Assembly: GCA_905250125.1 (NCBI GenBank)
Contig: CAJNOL010001216.1
Coordinates: 1 to 64,000 of the forward strand
DNA from: Rotaria sordida
Lineage: Eukaryota; Rotifera; Eurotatoria; Philodinida; Philodinidae
DNA: 64,000 nt
Reading direction: 5' to 3'
Each line of letters opens with the position of its first letter. The stretch's first letter is position 1. Made by a program: the position numbers and the translations under genes. This document shows, in pieces, positions 9,344-19,090 of this stretch. Below the pieces are notes generated by a model. The model worked only from the letters and a program-made list of their open reading frames with translations. It did not search any database and was not told the DNA's origin.

Positions 9344-11869
9344 TTATTGATCTCGCAGATTTTGATGAATGGTCTCCAAACTAGTTCGGAACAGAAGCAT
9401 GCGATGGTCATTTGGTTCGAAGGAATGTCGACCGATGTCGATTGCACGTTCGTAATTCTTGATGGCTGCCTGATGTTGTCCAAGATCTTCCAATGCCTTG
9501 GCTTGATTAAAATAAGTGACAGCTATTAATGAATGGTTTTCAGACAGGTATTTTACGCTAACTTCTAGTGCTTTTTGGTAACAAAGTAGCGCCTGTGTAT
9601 AATCTTTGGAACTATGATACATTTGACCCATGTTATTATAGGTAAAAGACAGTGATAGATAATTTTCAGACGGAGATTGTTCGCCAATATCAATGACTTT
9701 CTGATACAATGGCAATGCTTTGATGTAATCACCCATTGATTGATATGATTTAGCTAAATTTCTGTACGCATCAGCTAGATTAGGATGAGTAGAAATCAAG
9801 TTTTTCTCTTGAATTTCGAGTGTCTTGCTTTGAAAACTGATGGCATTATTATAATCTCCTATAGACTGATAAAGTAGACCTATATGATTATAAGTAAGAG
9901 CCATATCTAAGTGATTCTCAGACAAGCGTTTCTTTCGAATTTCAGTCGTCTTCTGATAGAATGAAATCGCAGTTAATGGATCACCTTTTGACTGATGTAT
10001 TCTTCCCAAATTATTATAAGTGATTGCTAAATCTGGATGATCTGAAGGAAGCGATCGTTGTTGTATCTCAAGTACTTTTTCACAGAAGAAAAGTGCACTG
10101 GACAATTTTCCCATGCAATGATAAACATCAGCAATATTATTGTAGCAAATCGCTAATGTCGGATGTATAGAGGGTAATTTTTCTTGAAATATCTGAAGTG
10201 CCTTTTCGTAAAAAGATGAGGCATTTGAATAATCTTTCATTGATCGATAGATTTCGCCCATATTATTGTAAGTTGAAGCTAATTGTAAATCATCCGAAGA
10301 TAAAGATTCCTCACGAACTCGAAGTACTTTTTGCATAGACAAGAGTGCCTTTGAATAATCACCCATTGATTGGTACACTCCACCAATATTGTTTTCGACA
10401 ATAGTTACACGTGGATCATCTGGAGGAAGAAACTGTTGGAGAATTCTCTGCGCTTTTAAGTAATATTCTAATGCGTTCATCAGATTACTGTTCTCACCGC
10501 TGATATATGCTAGTTGAATATAATAGGTTGAAATCTCTCCATAATTAGTAACGGGTGTCCAATCGAGTAGCTCTTTGTAGATTTCTTCGGCTTCTTCATA
10601 TTTAGCTAATTTGATCAATAATCTACCTAATCGATGCCATCCAATTCCACCTTGAATTTCTTTTTCAATTGTTTGTGTGAGATGTTTCAGTTGTTGATCG
10701 TTGTCACTGGTAGATGAGAGTTGTACTTCCCAAAGTCGATCAGCCAGGAATTTAACATCGTCGATTCGGAAGATAGTATGCATTGAGAAAAGAATTTCAT
10801 CCTCTGCATTTCCAAAATAGCTGGTATCATTCACCGATGCGAACGGAACCGATGTAACAGCTGAATCAATTCGCATACGAAAAAAAATTGCAATTGTATT
10901 TGGATCTTGACGAGCACTGTCCGCATAGATTGAAGAACCAACGTTCTCTTGAACACTAGTGGACATAAAATTGTTGAATGATAATAGACCACCAATATTG
11001 TTGCGAACTTTCGTGAAATCATCGGTCGACAAACGTTGTCCTCGGTAAACAATGAATGTTTCTTTATTTTTGAATTGTTGAATATACAGTTGTTCAATTT
11101 GAAGATGTAGATCTCTAATAAAGAATCCCATTTTCATTAATATTTCAATATCTTGTGTTCGTAACGCTTGATTAATCATTGAATACATAAAGATATCCCG
11201 AGTATACCACCAAACAGGCGAATGCAAATAGTAATCTCGTTCGAATTCATCAATGATTTTTAACTGTGCATCGTTACCAGCATATTGATGACGGAGAAAC
11301 TTAACAAATCGGTTTTTTGCCTCACCATGGTCGTCTTCAAGTTTGCGAATAATATCTGTTAACATCTGAGAATACATAAATGATTGATCAAGTTTATTAA
11401 AATCATCGGTCGATGTAACGATGCTGATCGAGATCAAACTAAGATCCCATCGACGAGTCTCATGGTTGATTGCCTTACTAACAGATTCGATATTAGCATA
11501 AACTCCTTTCATTTTTGGCCAGTCTTTCGTCCATTCGTTGTGCTTTTCAGTATGTTCACAAAATATGTAAATAGAATCGAGTTGATCGATCGAGTGAATA
11601 GAAGAAATTACCCATGATTCAATATCACAGGAAATAATCATAAACACTTTTTCATGTTTAAGATCAGTAATAAAATCTATACAATGATTGGCATCGACGA
11701 ATATCTGTATTGAATCCGATATTTGTCGAAGTTTAATAATTCGATTTTGATATTTTTCATCCAGTTCATTGACATTTAAGTCTAACCAAATAATGACAAA
11801 GCTATTGTAAAACTGATGTAACGATGCTTGTGACAGGTTTCTTTTTTTTCTAGAATTTTCTTGACTCAT
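9344..11869 (-). CDS. Mono-ADP-ribosyltransferase with C-terminal TPR array
   Basis: One uninterrupted reading frame of 841 residues. Residues about 20-140 form an alpha/beta domain (VIIWLDLN, then VFMIIS, then SIYIFC). Residues about 175-385 are an arginine-type ADP-ribosyltransferase with the R-S-ExE signature: R276 in FIVYRGQRLS, S303-T304-S305 in NNFMSTSV, and E356-D-E358 in NAEDEILF. Residues about 405-838 are about ten 42-residue TPRs of kinesin-light-chain type, with repeated YNNMG/YNNIG and DYxxAL motifs. Such enzymes move ADP-ribose from NAD to arginine on protein targets, and TPRs bind partners. Bdelloids carry many such ART-TPR genes. All catalytic residues are present, so activity is plausible. 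There is no signal peptide. The lack of introns is notable beside its multi-exon neighbours and fits retroposition or foreign ancestry, though neither is shown. Confidence 0.9.
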   Translation of the reverse strand: MSQENSRKKRNLSQASLHQFYNSFVIIWLDLNVNELDEKYQNRIIKLRQISDSIQIFVDANHCIDFITDLKHEKVFMIISCDIESWVISSIHSIDQLDSIYIFCEHTEKHNEWTKDWPKMKGVYANIESVSKAINHETRRWDLSLISISIVTSTDDFNKLDQSFMYSQMLTDIIRKLEDDHGEAKNRFVKFLRHQYAGNDAQLKIIDEFERDYYLHSPVWWYTRDIFMYSMINQALRTQDIEILMKMGFFIRDLHLQIEQLYIQQFKNKETFIVYRGQRLSTDDFTKVRNNIGGLLSFNNFMSTSVQENVGSSIYADSARQDPNTIAIFFRMRIDSAVTSVPFASVNDTSYFGNAEDEILFSMHTIFRIDDVKFLADRLWEVQLSSTSDNDQQLKHLTQTIEKEIQGGIGWHRLGRLLIKLAKYEEAEEIYKELLDWTPVTNYGEISTYYIQLAYISGENSNLMNALEYYLKAQRILQQFLPPDDPRVTIVENNIGGVYQSMGDYSKALLSMQKVLRVREESLSSDDLQLASTYNNMGEIYRSMKDYSNASSFYEKALQIFQEKLPSIHPTLAICYNNIADVYHCMGKLSSALFFCEKVLEIQQRSLPSDHPDLAITYNNLGRIHQSKGDPLTAISFYQKTTEIRKKRLSENHLDMALTYNHIGLLYQSIGDYNNAISFQSKTLEIQEKNLISTHPNLADAYRNLAKSYQSMGDYIKALPLYQKVIDIGEQSPSENYLSLSFTYNNMGQMYHSSKDYTQALLCYQKALEVSVKYLSENHSLIAVTYFNQAKALEDLGQHQAAIKNYERAIDIGRHSFEPNDHRMLLFRTSLETIHQNLRDQ

Positions 11870-12399
11870 GCTTATATTAGCAGCTATTCAAACTAAGAAT
11901 CTCTGTTTATGATACACGTACCGTCAGTTAAAAGCTTGTATGTATTCTGTTTTACAAATAGGTAGTGAAATAAAGCATTTAGTTGTCATTGTCACGTTTG
12001 CTCTTTGCACCATTGCAAGAAGAATTGATAAGAACAATGTTTTTTCACAACTGATAACACATCGGTACTATTAGCGACTAAAGTGAAGTATAAAAATTAA
12101 TTTAACAAAACTAAGTTAACAGCAGTGTCTGTTCTGAGTATTTCCTGGTAAAAAAAATTTTTATTCAATAGTATAAACCAGAAATCAGTGAAATAACGTA
12201 GGTAACATTTTTGGTTAACAAGAATATATATTGTGTTACGATTTACTCATATTGTACAATAGTTTTATTCTATTCTCTGTTGTTTTATATCACAGAAAAA
12301 TGATGAAAAACTAAGCAAATTTGATATTCTCTGTGATATGACAGAATATATTGATATAATCGAAAAAAAAATCTTCGACTATTAAAATAAGAATACACG
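11870..12399. other. Intergenic between ART-TPR gene and tRNA
   Basis: AT-rich. It should hold the promoter of the ART-TPR gene (minus strand). No motif recognised. Confidence 0.4.
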
Positions 12400-12470
12400 G
12401 TCACTGTAGTACAATGGTAGTATACCGGTTTGTCGAACCGTAGAACAGGGTTCGATTCCCTGCTGTGACG
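12400..12470 (+). tRNA. tRNA-Asp (GTC)
   Basis: A 71-nt cloverleaf. The acceptor stem pairs GTCACTG with CTGTGAC (one T-T mismatch at 6-67) and has G as discriminator, as in tRNA-Asp. The D stem is GTAC/GTAT. The anticodon loop TTGTCGA carries GTC at 12432-12434. The T arm is CAGGG-TTCGATT-CCCTG. The anticodon stem has a C-T mismatch at its outer pair. There is no intron. A run of nine T at 12475-12483 serves as a Pol III terminator. The A box and B box (GGTTCGATTCC) are both present. The two mismatches lower certainty that it is fully functional. Confidence 0.85.
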
Positions 12471-12474
12471 ATCA

Positions 12475-12483
12475 TTTTTTTTT
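12475..12483 (+). terminator. Pol III T-run terminator
   Basis: Nine consecutive T start 5 nt after the tRNA 3' end. Confidence 0.85.
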
Positions 12484-12796
12484 GATAGTGTGCTTCAATA
12501 TGATTGCGAAATTAAAGAGAATCATCCGCTTGCGAAGGTTTATTGACTTACTTTGATGTTTCACATGAAAGAAAGACGCCGATTGCGTAAGACAGAAGAA
12601 AAGAACGAAATCACCATTTTTCTTTTCATACATTTAGCTTCGCATGTATTTTGAAAAATTTATCTATTATATAACAAAAAGACGTTTTTCAGATTGAATA
12701 TTTATTTTTAATTAAAAAAGCTGTTAGCACAATCTCTGCGAGATTAAAAATGTGAAACACGATGAGCTGCTAGCACTGTACAAGTATAATCTAGAC

Positions 12797-12908
12797 AGGG
12801 TGTGGGTGAGTGTGAGTGTTGGTGTGGGTGGGTGTGGAGTGGAGATGGCTATGAGTGTGGATGTAAATGGAAAACTTTGTCCCACAGCTACAGCCACACC
12901 CACACCCA
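12797..12908. repeat. Telomere-like hairpin H3
   Basis: Opens AGGGTGTGGGTGAGTGTG and closes with GCCACACCCACACCCAG. The spacer contains AAAACTTTG and not the usual GAAGAC. Confidence 0.7.
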
Positions 12909-14494
12909 GTTAATCATGAAAACTTCATTTTTTCAGAGATCATATGACACTCACATAAGAGTACGGTGCAGAGCAAATGTTTTTCTCTATATCGAAAAAC
13001 AGTTGGTGCAACATATATGCAATCCCAATATTAGCCCATAATGATTGCAACAATCGAAAGAGATCTCTCAAAAACCATGTGTTAGGTATTGGAAAGAAAT
13101 GGAAACACAATCGATGGAGTAAATCATTTTTTATTTGGAAAACATAAACAGAAAATAAAAATACATTTTTCTACTCTTACATTACAGAACACTAGATTGA
13201 TTTTACATCAATCAAGATGATTCTTCTTACAATAATAAAACACTTTTTTTTTATCGAAAATGCTTCTTACAGTATTGTCATCTTCGGAACACATTTTAAG
13301 CTAATAAAAGATGATTTTAATGACCCAGTCGTTCACGAACACGTTATACCTCTATTTTTTCATTTTTTTCTCTTCCGTTATTGCCAGTTTGGTTTTTTCC
13401 ATCTCTCTATTACCTTGTTAATTTTCGTATGTATCGGTTGACTGCTCACTCAATCATCTATTCTTCATGTCATAGTATTATTTTTCTCTTTGCTTCGTGT
13501 AGGTAGCTGATTTTTTTCTTCGTATCTTTTTCATTTTTATCATACATAGCACAACAGATTGTTCGAGAACTTGTTGTATTTTTTCCCCCGTATAGTCAAG
13601 TAAAAGCTCATCTAGTCGATAGATCAATACTTTTAAACCAGCAATTAGTTACAGGCTACTCTTTACACTTTTTTGACATTTCCATCGAAATCTTTTGCTA
13701 TGACGTTACAAACTAGTTGTATGGGAACTGGTCAGATATTACTAATAATGTCAGTTCTATATGGCTTTTTATTGTCTAGAGCAAGATAGAACTACCATAT
13801 GTAGTTTTTCTGTTCATGTCAGCAGGGATGAGAAAGAAGCGAATAGAATTTGTTATAGACATTGAAGATATATTTGAAAAGTAACATTTGAGCTATTATT
13901 CGAAACTCATTGCACTCAATTGGTATCATCAGCCAGGAAGTGCCTCACTAAAAAATATATGTTAAAATAATTTTATCACATTTGTTTTTACTTTCTTTTC
14001 GTTATATTTTTATCTAGAACATGTAAAAAAACCCGTTGTCCAAATCTAATTTAACACTACCCTAATAATAAAATAGCTTAGCCATCACCACTTGAATATA
14101 CATCCTCAATGTCTGTCCAACTTTGTATATTCCCAAAATACAAAAAAGTTCAAAATGCTTCCGGAACTTATGAGACAATCTTTATACTTATGTTTGTTTC
14201 ATATCACATGTAAGGGCCTAACAGCAAAAACCATTGTGATATTCATGATCAGTTCACTCGATTACCTGTTATCCACCAAGTTTTTGGTTGAAAGCAGTGT
14301 TACACTTTCTAACCCTTCCTTATTAGAAGTTTGATAACAAGTGAATCACGCAGAACCTATACAGGTGGGAAAAGAACGAAAAAAAAAATTTACATTTAGT
14401 CCTCATTTCTGCATCGTTAGAGTGAATTCTTTTTTGTTTCGCTTAATACAATGGATGGGTCATAAAGAATGGACCTCTCAGTATTTTGCATATA
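12909..14494. other. Intergenic, nothing recognised
   Basis: AT-rich. Small ORFs at 13217-13441 and 14092-14334 show no family resemblance. Confidence 0.4.
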
Positions 14495-14886
14495 TCTCAC
14501 CTATGTGTCAAGATGGAAAAGAATATTTTCTTTTAGCAAAAGATTCCTCGTTTGATTCTCTACAAAACTGCATATTTCACTTAGTTCTAATGGTATCTGT
14601 AGTTTTATAAAAACCCAATCAGACTGGTTCGTTAAGAATGATCAACTTTTCCTACCATGTTTTTTATACTACATGTTTTAATGTTTGAATCAGTTTTGAT
14701 TTCAATCTCGTCATATTTCAGACCACAATTGATATAAATCTAGTGCTCATAATGTACTAAGAATAATTCAAAACTGCACTGTTTGCATATAAATGAAAAT
14801 GATGGTTAATAATGATGTGAACGCAGGTAAAGTGTTTGATGCAGCTGATGTTAGATCAGGCAATGATTCTGAATATGTTTTGATTT
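14495..14886. repeat. Inverted duplicate of 1207-1600
   Basis: Reads as the reverse complement of about 1207-1600, nearly base for base, ending in GGCAATGATTCTGAATATG just before the N run. It lies upstream of the intact receptor, whereas the first copy lies upstream of the pseudogene in the opposite orientation. Confidence 0.85.
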
Positions 14887-14986
14887 NNNNNNNNNNNNNN
14901 NNNNNNNNNNNNNNNNNNNNNNNNNNNNNNNNNNNNNNNNNNNNNNNNNNNNNNNNNNNNNNNNNNNNNNNNNNNNNNNNNNNNNN
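14887..14986. other. Assembly gap (100 N)
   Basis: Exactly 100 N, the conventional mark for a gap of unknown size. Confidence 0.99.
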
Positions 14987-15129
14987 TTTACGAAGCATTT
15001 ATTTCACTTCCTAATACAGAAAATGAGCGAGATTAAGTATAACTTTCTCATTTATTCCACATAATAACTTACAGAAGGCGGATTCATGTACTAATATTTT
15101 CGGTGACGAATAGAGGCGGCTAAAAAATA

Positions 15130-16269
15130 ATGAGTGACAATAGCAGTGGTTTCATGATGTGCAATGCAAGTCAGTTCAATAATTATCTGCGTTATTCAAT
15201 GCCAGCTTCAGCATCAATTGATATACTTCGACAAGAATCATCGAAATGGAAGTTAGTATTGGAAATAATCTATATGAGTGTAGCTTCAATACAATTTACA
15301 ACTTCTATCATTCTGAATTTACTAATGATCGAAACTTTGCTTCGAAAGAAAATTCGAATTACATCGTGTGGGATCTATCTGTTACTTTTTGCTCTTACAA
15401 GTTTACTTGAAATGAGCGGTTTTTATCTACGAGTTATTGTCACGTTGTATTTTAACCAAGAATTAGATAGAAATAGTTTAGTTCATTGTCATTTAAGTTC
15501 GATGATTTTGAATTGGGCACAAATTCTATGTTTATGGAGTGGTGCATTTGCGTCAATTGAGCGTGTGTTAATTCAGTGTTTTGATTTTAGTATCTTTCGT
15601 TCACGAAAATGCTCCATAATAAGTTCGATATTGCTAGTAACCATTACTATATTATTATCTACAACATGGTTTTTTGGTACGCAAAGCGTAATACATCCGA
15701 TTGTTCCGACAATGCATCTATGTAAAATGCGTCAATTGTCGTCAACTTGGAAGCTTGTCGATGAAATTATCACCAGCATGTACATTCATTCAGTTATACC
15801 ATGTGTTTTACATTTTCTATCGACCATCTGCATTCTAATTCATATCATACGACGTAAAATTATTTTGACTGATGCAGAAAGACCTAACTGGATCAAAATT
15901 ATATGTCAGCAGCTAAAAAAACACAAAGACTTTTTTATTCCACCGGTAGTAATTATTATGTGCACAATGCCACATTCTATCTTAGATAAACTATCAAGTT
16001 CTAATATGCAGCGTTGTCTAGACTATAGTACTGATGTACAACTTCGATTGCATATAGCATTTGACTTTTTGTATTTTTTGCCGCAGACACTGGGATTTTT
16101 TATCTTTATTCGCTCGTCCAAGGTCTACATGTGTCGATTCCATGAAATGTGGACTATGAGAAACATAAAAGCAGCAAAGCAGAAGAAGACACAATTTGTT
16201 TATACGATAAAAGCAGCACATACTTCCGTTGGTAATGCAAATAGCTTACCAAGTGCAATTAATGAATGA
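15130..16269 (+). CDS. Seven-transmembrane receptor (rhodopsin-like GPCR)
   Basis: An intact 379-residue frame with no introns. Seven hydrophobic segments are visible: about 38-66, 78-106, 120-145, 153-180, 210-240, 265-287 and 300-325. At the cytoplasmic end of TM3 is an E-R-V triad (FASIERVLIQC), a form of the class A D/E-R-Y motif. TM4 is followed by a short extracellular stretch, and the C-terminal tail is basic. The N-terminus has possible N-glycosylation sites (DNSS, CNAS) and no cleavable signal, which suits a class A receptor. The ligand is unknown; chemosensory or peptide receptors are plausible. Its duplicate at 1891 is disabled, so this may be the working copy. The ATG follows a conserved 140-bp upstream block shared with that copy. 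Confidence 0.85.
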   Translation: MSDNSSGFMMCNASQFNNYLRYSMPASASIDILRQESSKWKLVLEIIYMSVASIQFTTSIILNLLMIETLLRKKIRITSCGIYLLLFALTSLLEMSGFYLRVIVTLYFNQELDRNSLVHCHLSSMILNWAQILCLWSGAFASIERVLIQCFDFSIFRSRKCSIISSILLVTITILLSTTWFFGTQSVIHPIVPTMHLCKMRQLSSTWKLVDEIITSMYIHSVIPCVLHFLSTICILIHIIRRKIILTDAERPNWIKIICQQLKKHKDFFIPPVVIIMCTMPHSILDKLSSSNMQRCLDYSTDVQLRLHIAFDFLYFLPQTLGFFIFIRSSKVYMCRFHEMWTMRNIKAAKQKKTQFVYTIKAAHTSVGNANSLPSAINE

Positions 16270-17086
16270 ATAATTCAACAGACTGATCGCTCTTGAGTTG
16301 TTGAATTCATGATTAAACTCACGAAAAACTGTTTGTCGGCGTTCTGTAACTGAATTATTAGTACAACAACTATTCTAGCTTCTCGAGAAACAGAGGTTTT
16401 AACGTTTAGCTGCAAAGTTTTGGTCTAATTTTTCTTTTGACGCTATTGTCGTCTTCAACCTACTATACAGTAAGTTAAAAATGAACATGGTAAAACCAAG
16501 AAAGCTTTCAAATGTTTGAAAGTTTCAGTGTTTTCCTAAAGAAGAAAATGTATTCGACATGTATAGTACTGGACAAAAATCCCTTACCTAGGCGAAAACT
16601 ATCTAGATAAGGATTGTTTGCTTTGAAACTTGTACCAAAGCAAGGATTTGGTAAGTTCTGATCGCAGGTAAAAGCTCGAGTCCTGCCCTATTACCGAGGC
16701 TGAGATATTAGGTGTAACACCAAGGATTTTTTCTTAATATTTTTGGCGAAATTATATAATACGTGAAGACAATGCTATTACTTTTCGATTCGCTAAAGTA
16801 AAGGTAATATTTTTAGTTCAATATATAGTTTCGATGGTGATCTATCTATGCCAAAAACGTCATTTCGATCTGCCGTACTCTGGTGGTTTCCCAAAAATGT
16901 CTGTTTCAGCTATAGAATGATATGAGTCTCCATTACTGTACAGGCTATAATTCTGAAAATTTTAGCATAGATTTTCCCATACTTATACAGTCTACAATAA
17001 AATTTTCAAACTAAACGCTTGACCTTAGCTCGAAAGTTGAATCAAATACTGGTTGGGTTACAATATGTCAGTTCCGTGGGCAAGCA
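16270..17086. other. Intergenic, nothing recognised
   Basis: 3' flank of the receptor. AGCTCGAGTCC near 16670 resembles a Pol III B box, but no tRNA folds around it. Confidence 0.4.
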
Positions 17087-17218
17087 GTGTGAGTGTGTGG
17101 ATGTGGATGTGAGTGGGAAGTGTGTGAAATGTGTGGATGTAGGTCTTCTTTACGCCATCATATGCTCAACCCCATTTTCTTTCTGCACCTACACCCGCAC
17201 ACATCCATACCCACACCT
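17087..17218. repeat. Telomere-like hairpin H4
   Basis: A G-rich arm with GTGTGGATGT units, a spacer with GGTCTTCTT, and a C-rich arm ending CATACCCACACC. Confidence 0.65.
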
Positions 17219-17234
17219 TCAGAATTAATCGACA

Positions 17235-17420
17235 AAAAATAGTAGCAGCGTTACGATTGGTTTTTGTATTTTTTACCTGATGAAAAATCCTGCTAAAGAA
17301 AATCTTTTTTGTTCATTTAGAAGCCCGTTCAATGCTCTGCAAAACTGGCTCTAGAAATATTTTATTTTGAGAGATAATTTCACAAGAAACTAGAGTTTTA
17401 TGAGTGACACTACCCATGAA
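17235..17420 (+). repeat. Dispersed repeat, diverged match to 47095-47280
   Basis: Both copies open with a CAGCGTTACG motif, followed by similar text (AGAAGCCCGTTCAATGCTCTGCAAAA here, GAAAAGCTCGTTTGAAGCTCTACAAAA there). It begins right after hairpin H4. Class unknown. Confidence 0.5.
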
Positions 17421-17879
17421 AAAAATTCAGAGAAAGGAATGAGTAAGAATATGTTTTCGAAAAAATAGAATGTATTTTATTGACCAAGCATGCGTTCTTT
17501 CGAAAAAAGTTGAAGCGTTCAAACGTGTTCGAACGTGTGCTTACGAATAAGTAACGCATTTTTATTATGAAGAACAAGTTAATACTAAACGCGTTTCACG
17601 TCGGGAGCAACGCTTTCTCAAAAGAGGCATTTTAGTTTGTTCAAGAACAGTTCGTTCCTATAGTTAGTAAACGTGTATCTCAAAGACACATCAAAATGGT
17701 TAAAGATGAACCTGTTTGTACAGTTTCAGAACACATTTCTTTCGTCTAGTATAAATACGTTCATAATCGAATGGAATTCATTTCCTAGTATGTGTTACAA
17801 CGCATGCAATAAAAATACGACGTTAATTGAGAAGTTTGCGTGTTCTGATATAAGGAGATATGCTTTCTGATTGTATCAC

Positions 17880-18075
17880 ACAAAAAGATGGTCCTCTGCT
17901 TATTTAAAAGAATTATCTCTCAAGAGAATCCTCATAAATGTTTTCTTTTTCTTTTTTTTGTGGAACTCACGCGTGTTTTCAAAGAAAATAGTGAGTGTGT
18001 AAATTTTAAAATAAAGTTTTCTGGCTCCCCTACCCTTCCCCATTACGAACCTTAGCCTTCCCCCTTGCATTTATA
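17880..18075 (+). repeat. Dispersed repeat, match to 47935-48065
   Basis: Shares TTTTGTGGAACTCRC, GAAGAAAATAGTGA and CCCCTCCCCATTAC-type segments in the same order as a stretch in the last intron of the glycogen phosphorylase gene. Class unknown. Confidence 0.6.
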
Positions 18076-18566
18076 GACCTTAACAACCATGATTAAAGGC
18101 ACTGAACAATGTTAACAACAAGGTTTACATTCTTCTGCAGTATTCTAGAATTTTTCAAAGTCTATGACAAAGTTTGAATGGCTGAGATATGAGAAGAGAT
18201 ATAAGAATCGATATTTTCTGCTGTTTATCTTGCATCGTATGTTACATTAGCATATCCTTTTGTAACAGCTTTTTAATTTTACAGAATCAACATGATAAAA
18301 GATCTAATACTTTCAAGAGCTTTCATAGAAAATCGCAATAACCTTGGATGTGGGTTTTGATCATAGAAGTAATATGCAAGAAAGAAACGAGCATCAAGTG
18401 AAAAATTCAAACTAATTTGGTGTCCTAATATTGATATATCTATATGTGACTTTTGTAATATATTTTTTATTAAGATTTACCAAGTTAATATTTTATTATT
18501 GAAATTAAAATGGAGAGTAATAGACAGTTTTGAACAAATAAATCGTGTTCGATTGTGCATTACAAA

Positions 18567-19090
18567 TTAGTTGCATCTTTCAGCGCTTCCTGCATTGAGC
18601 AGACTAGAATTATATGTAGATCGCTGTTGTGCAAAGCAATCCACAACTGCTTTGTCACATTCGCAAGTATTCCGTTCACAAGTACCAATTTCATCTTTAC
18701 AAAGGATAGCACTATTTGACTGTTGTTCCCAGCCATAGATAGCTATCTTCGACCAGCAACCAAAAATTCCTCCTCCTTCTGAAATTTGGTCGTAGCACTG
18801 GTCATGTATTTTGCAACACATGTCTGTATTATCTAGTAATCGTGGCCCGTAGTTGCCAAGACCGCACCTATTACATTCGAACTGTGAATAACGGTTAGAT
18901 TAGTAGTAAATTATTGTGCTTACCAACAGCCGTAACCAATGTAATCATTGAAATCGTAACCCTTGTAAGTGACCATTAAGGCGAGCTGCACAAGATTACG
19001 TGGCGATCCCGTCGGTGATGCATAAGCAGAATAGTGTAACACCAAAACGAGTATTATCAGTGGCATGTAAGTTAATTGTCTGATTGTCAT
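18567..19090 (-). CDS. Secretory phospholipase A2, two exons
   Basis: Exons 19090-18924 and 18867-18567 join in frame over a 56-bp GT-AG intron to give 155 residues. Residues 1-24 are a signal peptide (MTIRQLTYMPLIILVLVL, cleavage near SAYA-SP). The calcium-binding loop YGCWCGLGN is at 53-61 and the active-site motif CCKIHDQCYD at 73-82, with catalytic H77 and D78. The downstream CECDKAVVDCF supplies the second conserved Asp and the core cysteines. The enzyme hydrolyses the sn-2 ester of phospholipids outside the cell. The calcium loop ends in Asn where many members have Gly. The start is supported by the signal peptide and the exact splice phase. Calcium-dependent group I/X-like sPLA2 is the likely class. 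Confidence 0.92.

Noticed and set aside
16660..16690. B-box-like AGCTCGAGTCC, possible tRNA or SINE
   Set aside because: No cloverleaf or A box at the right distance. A similar motif near 44200 also fails to fold.
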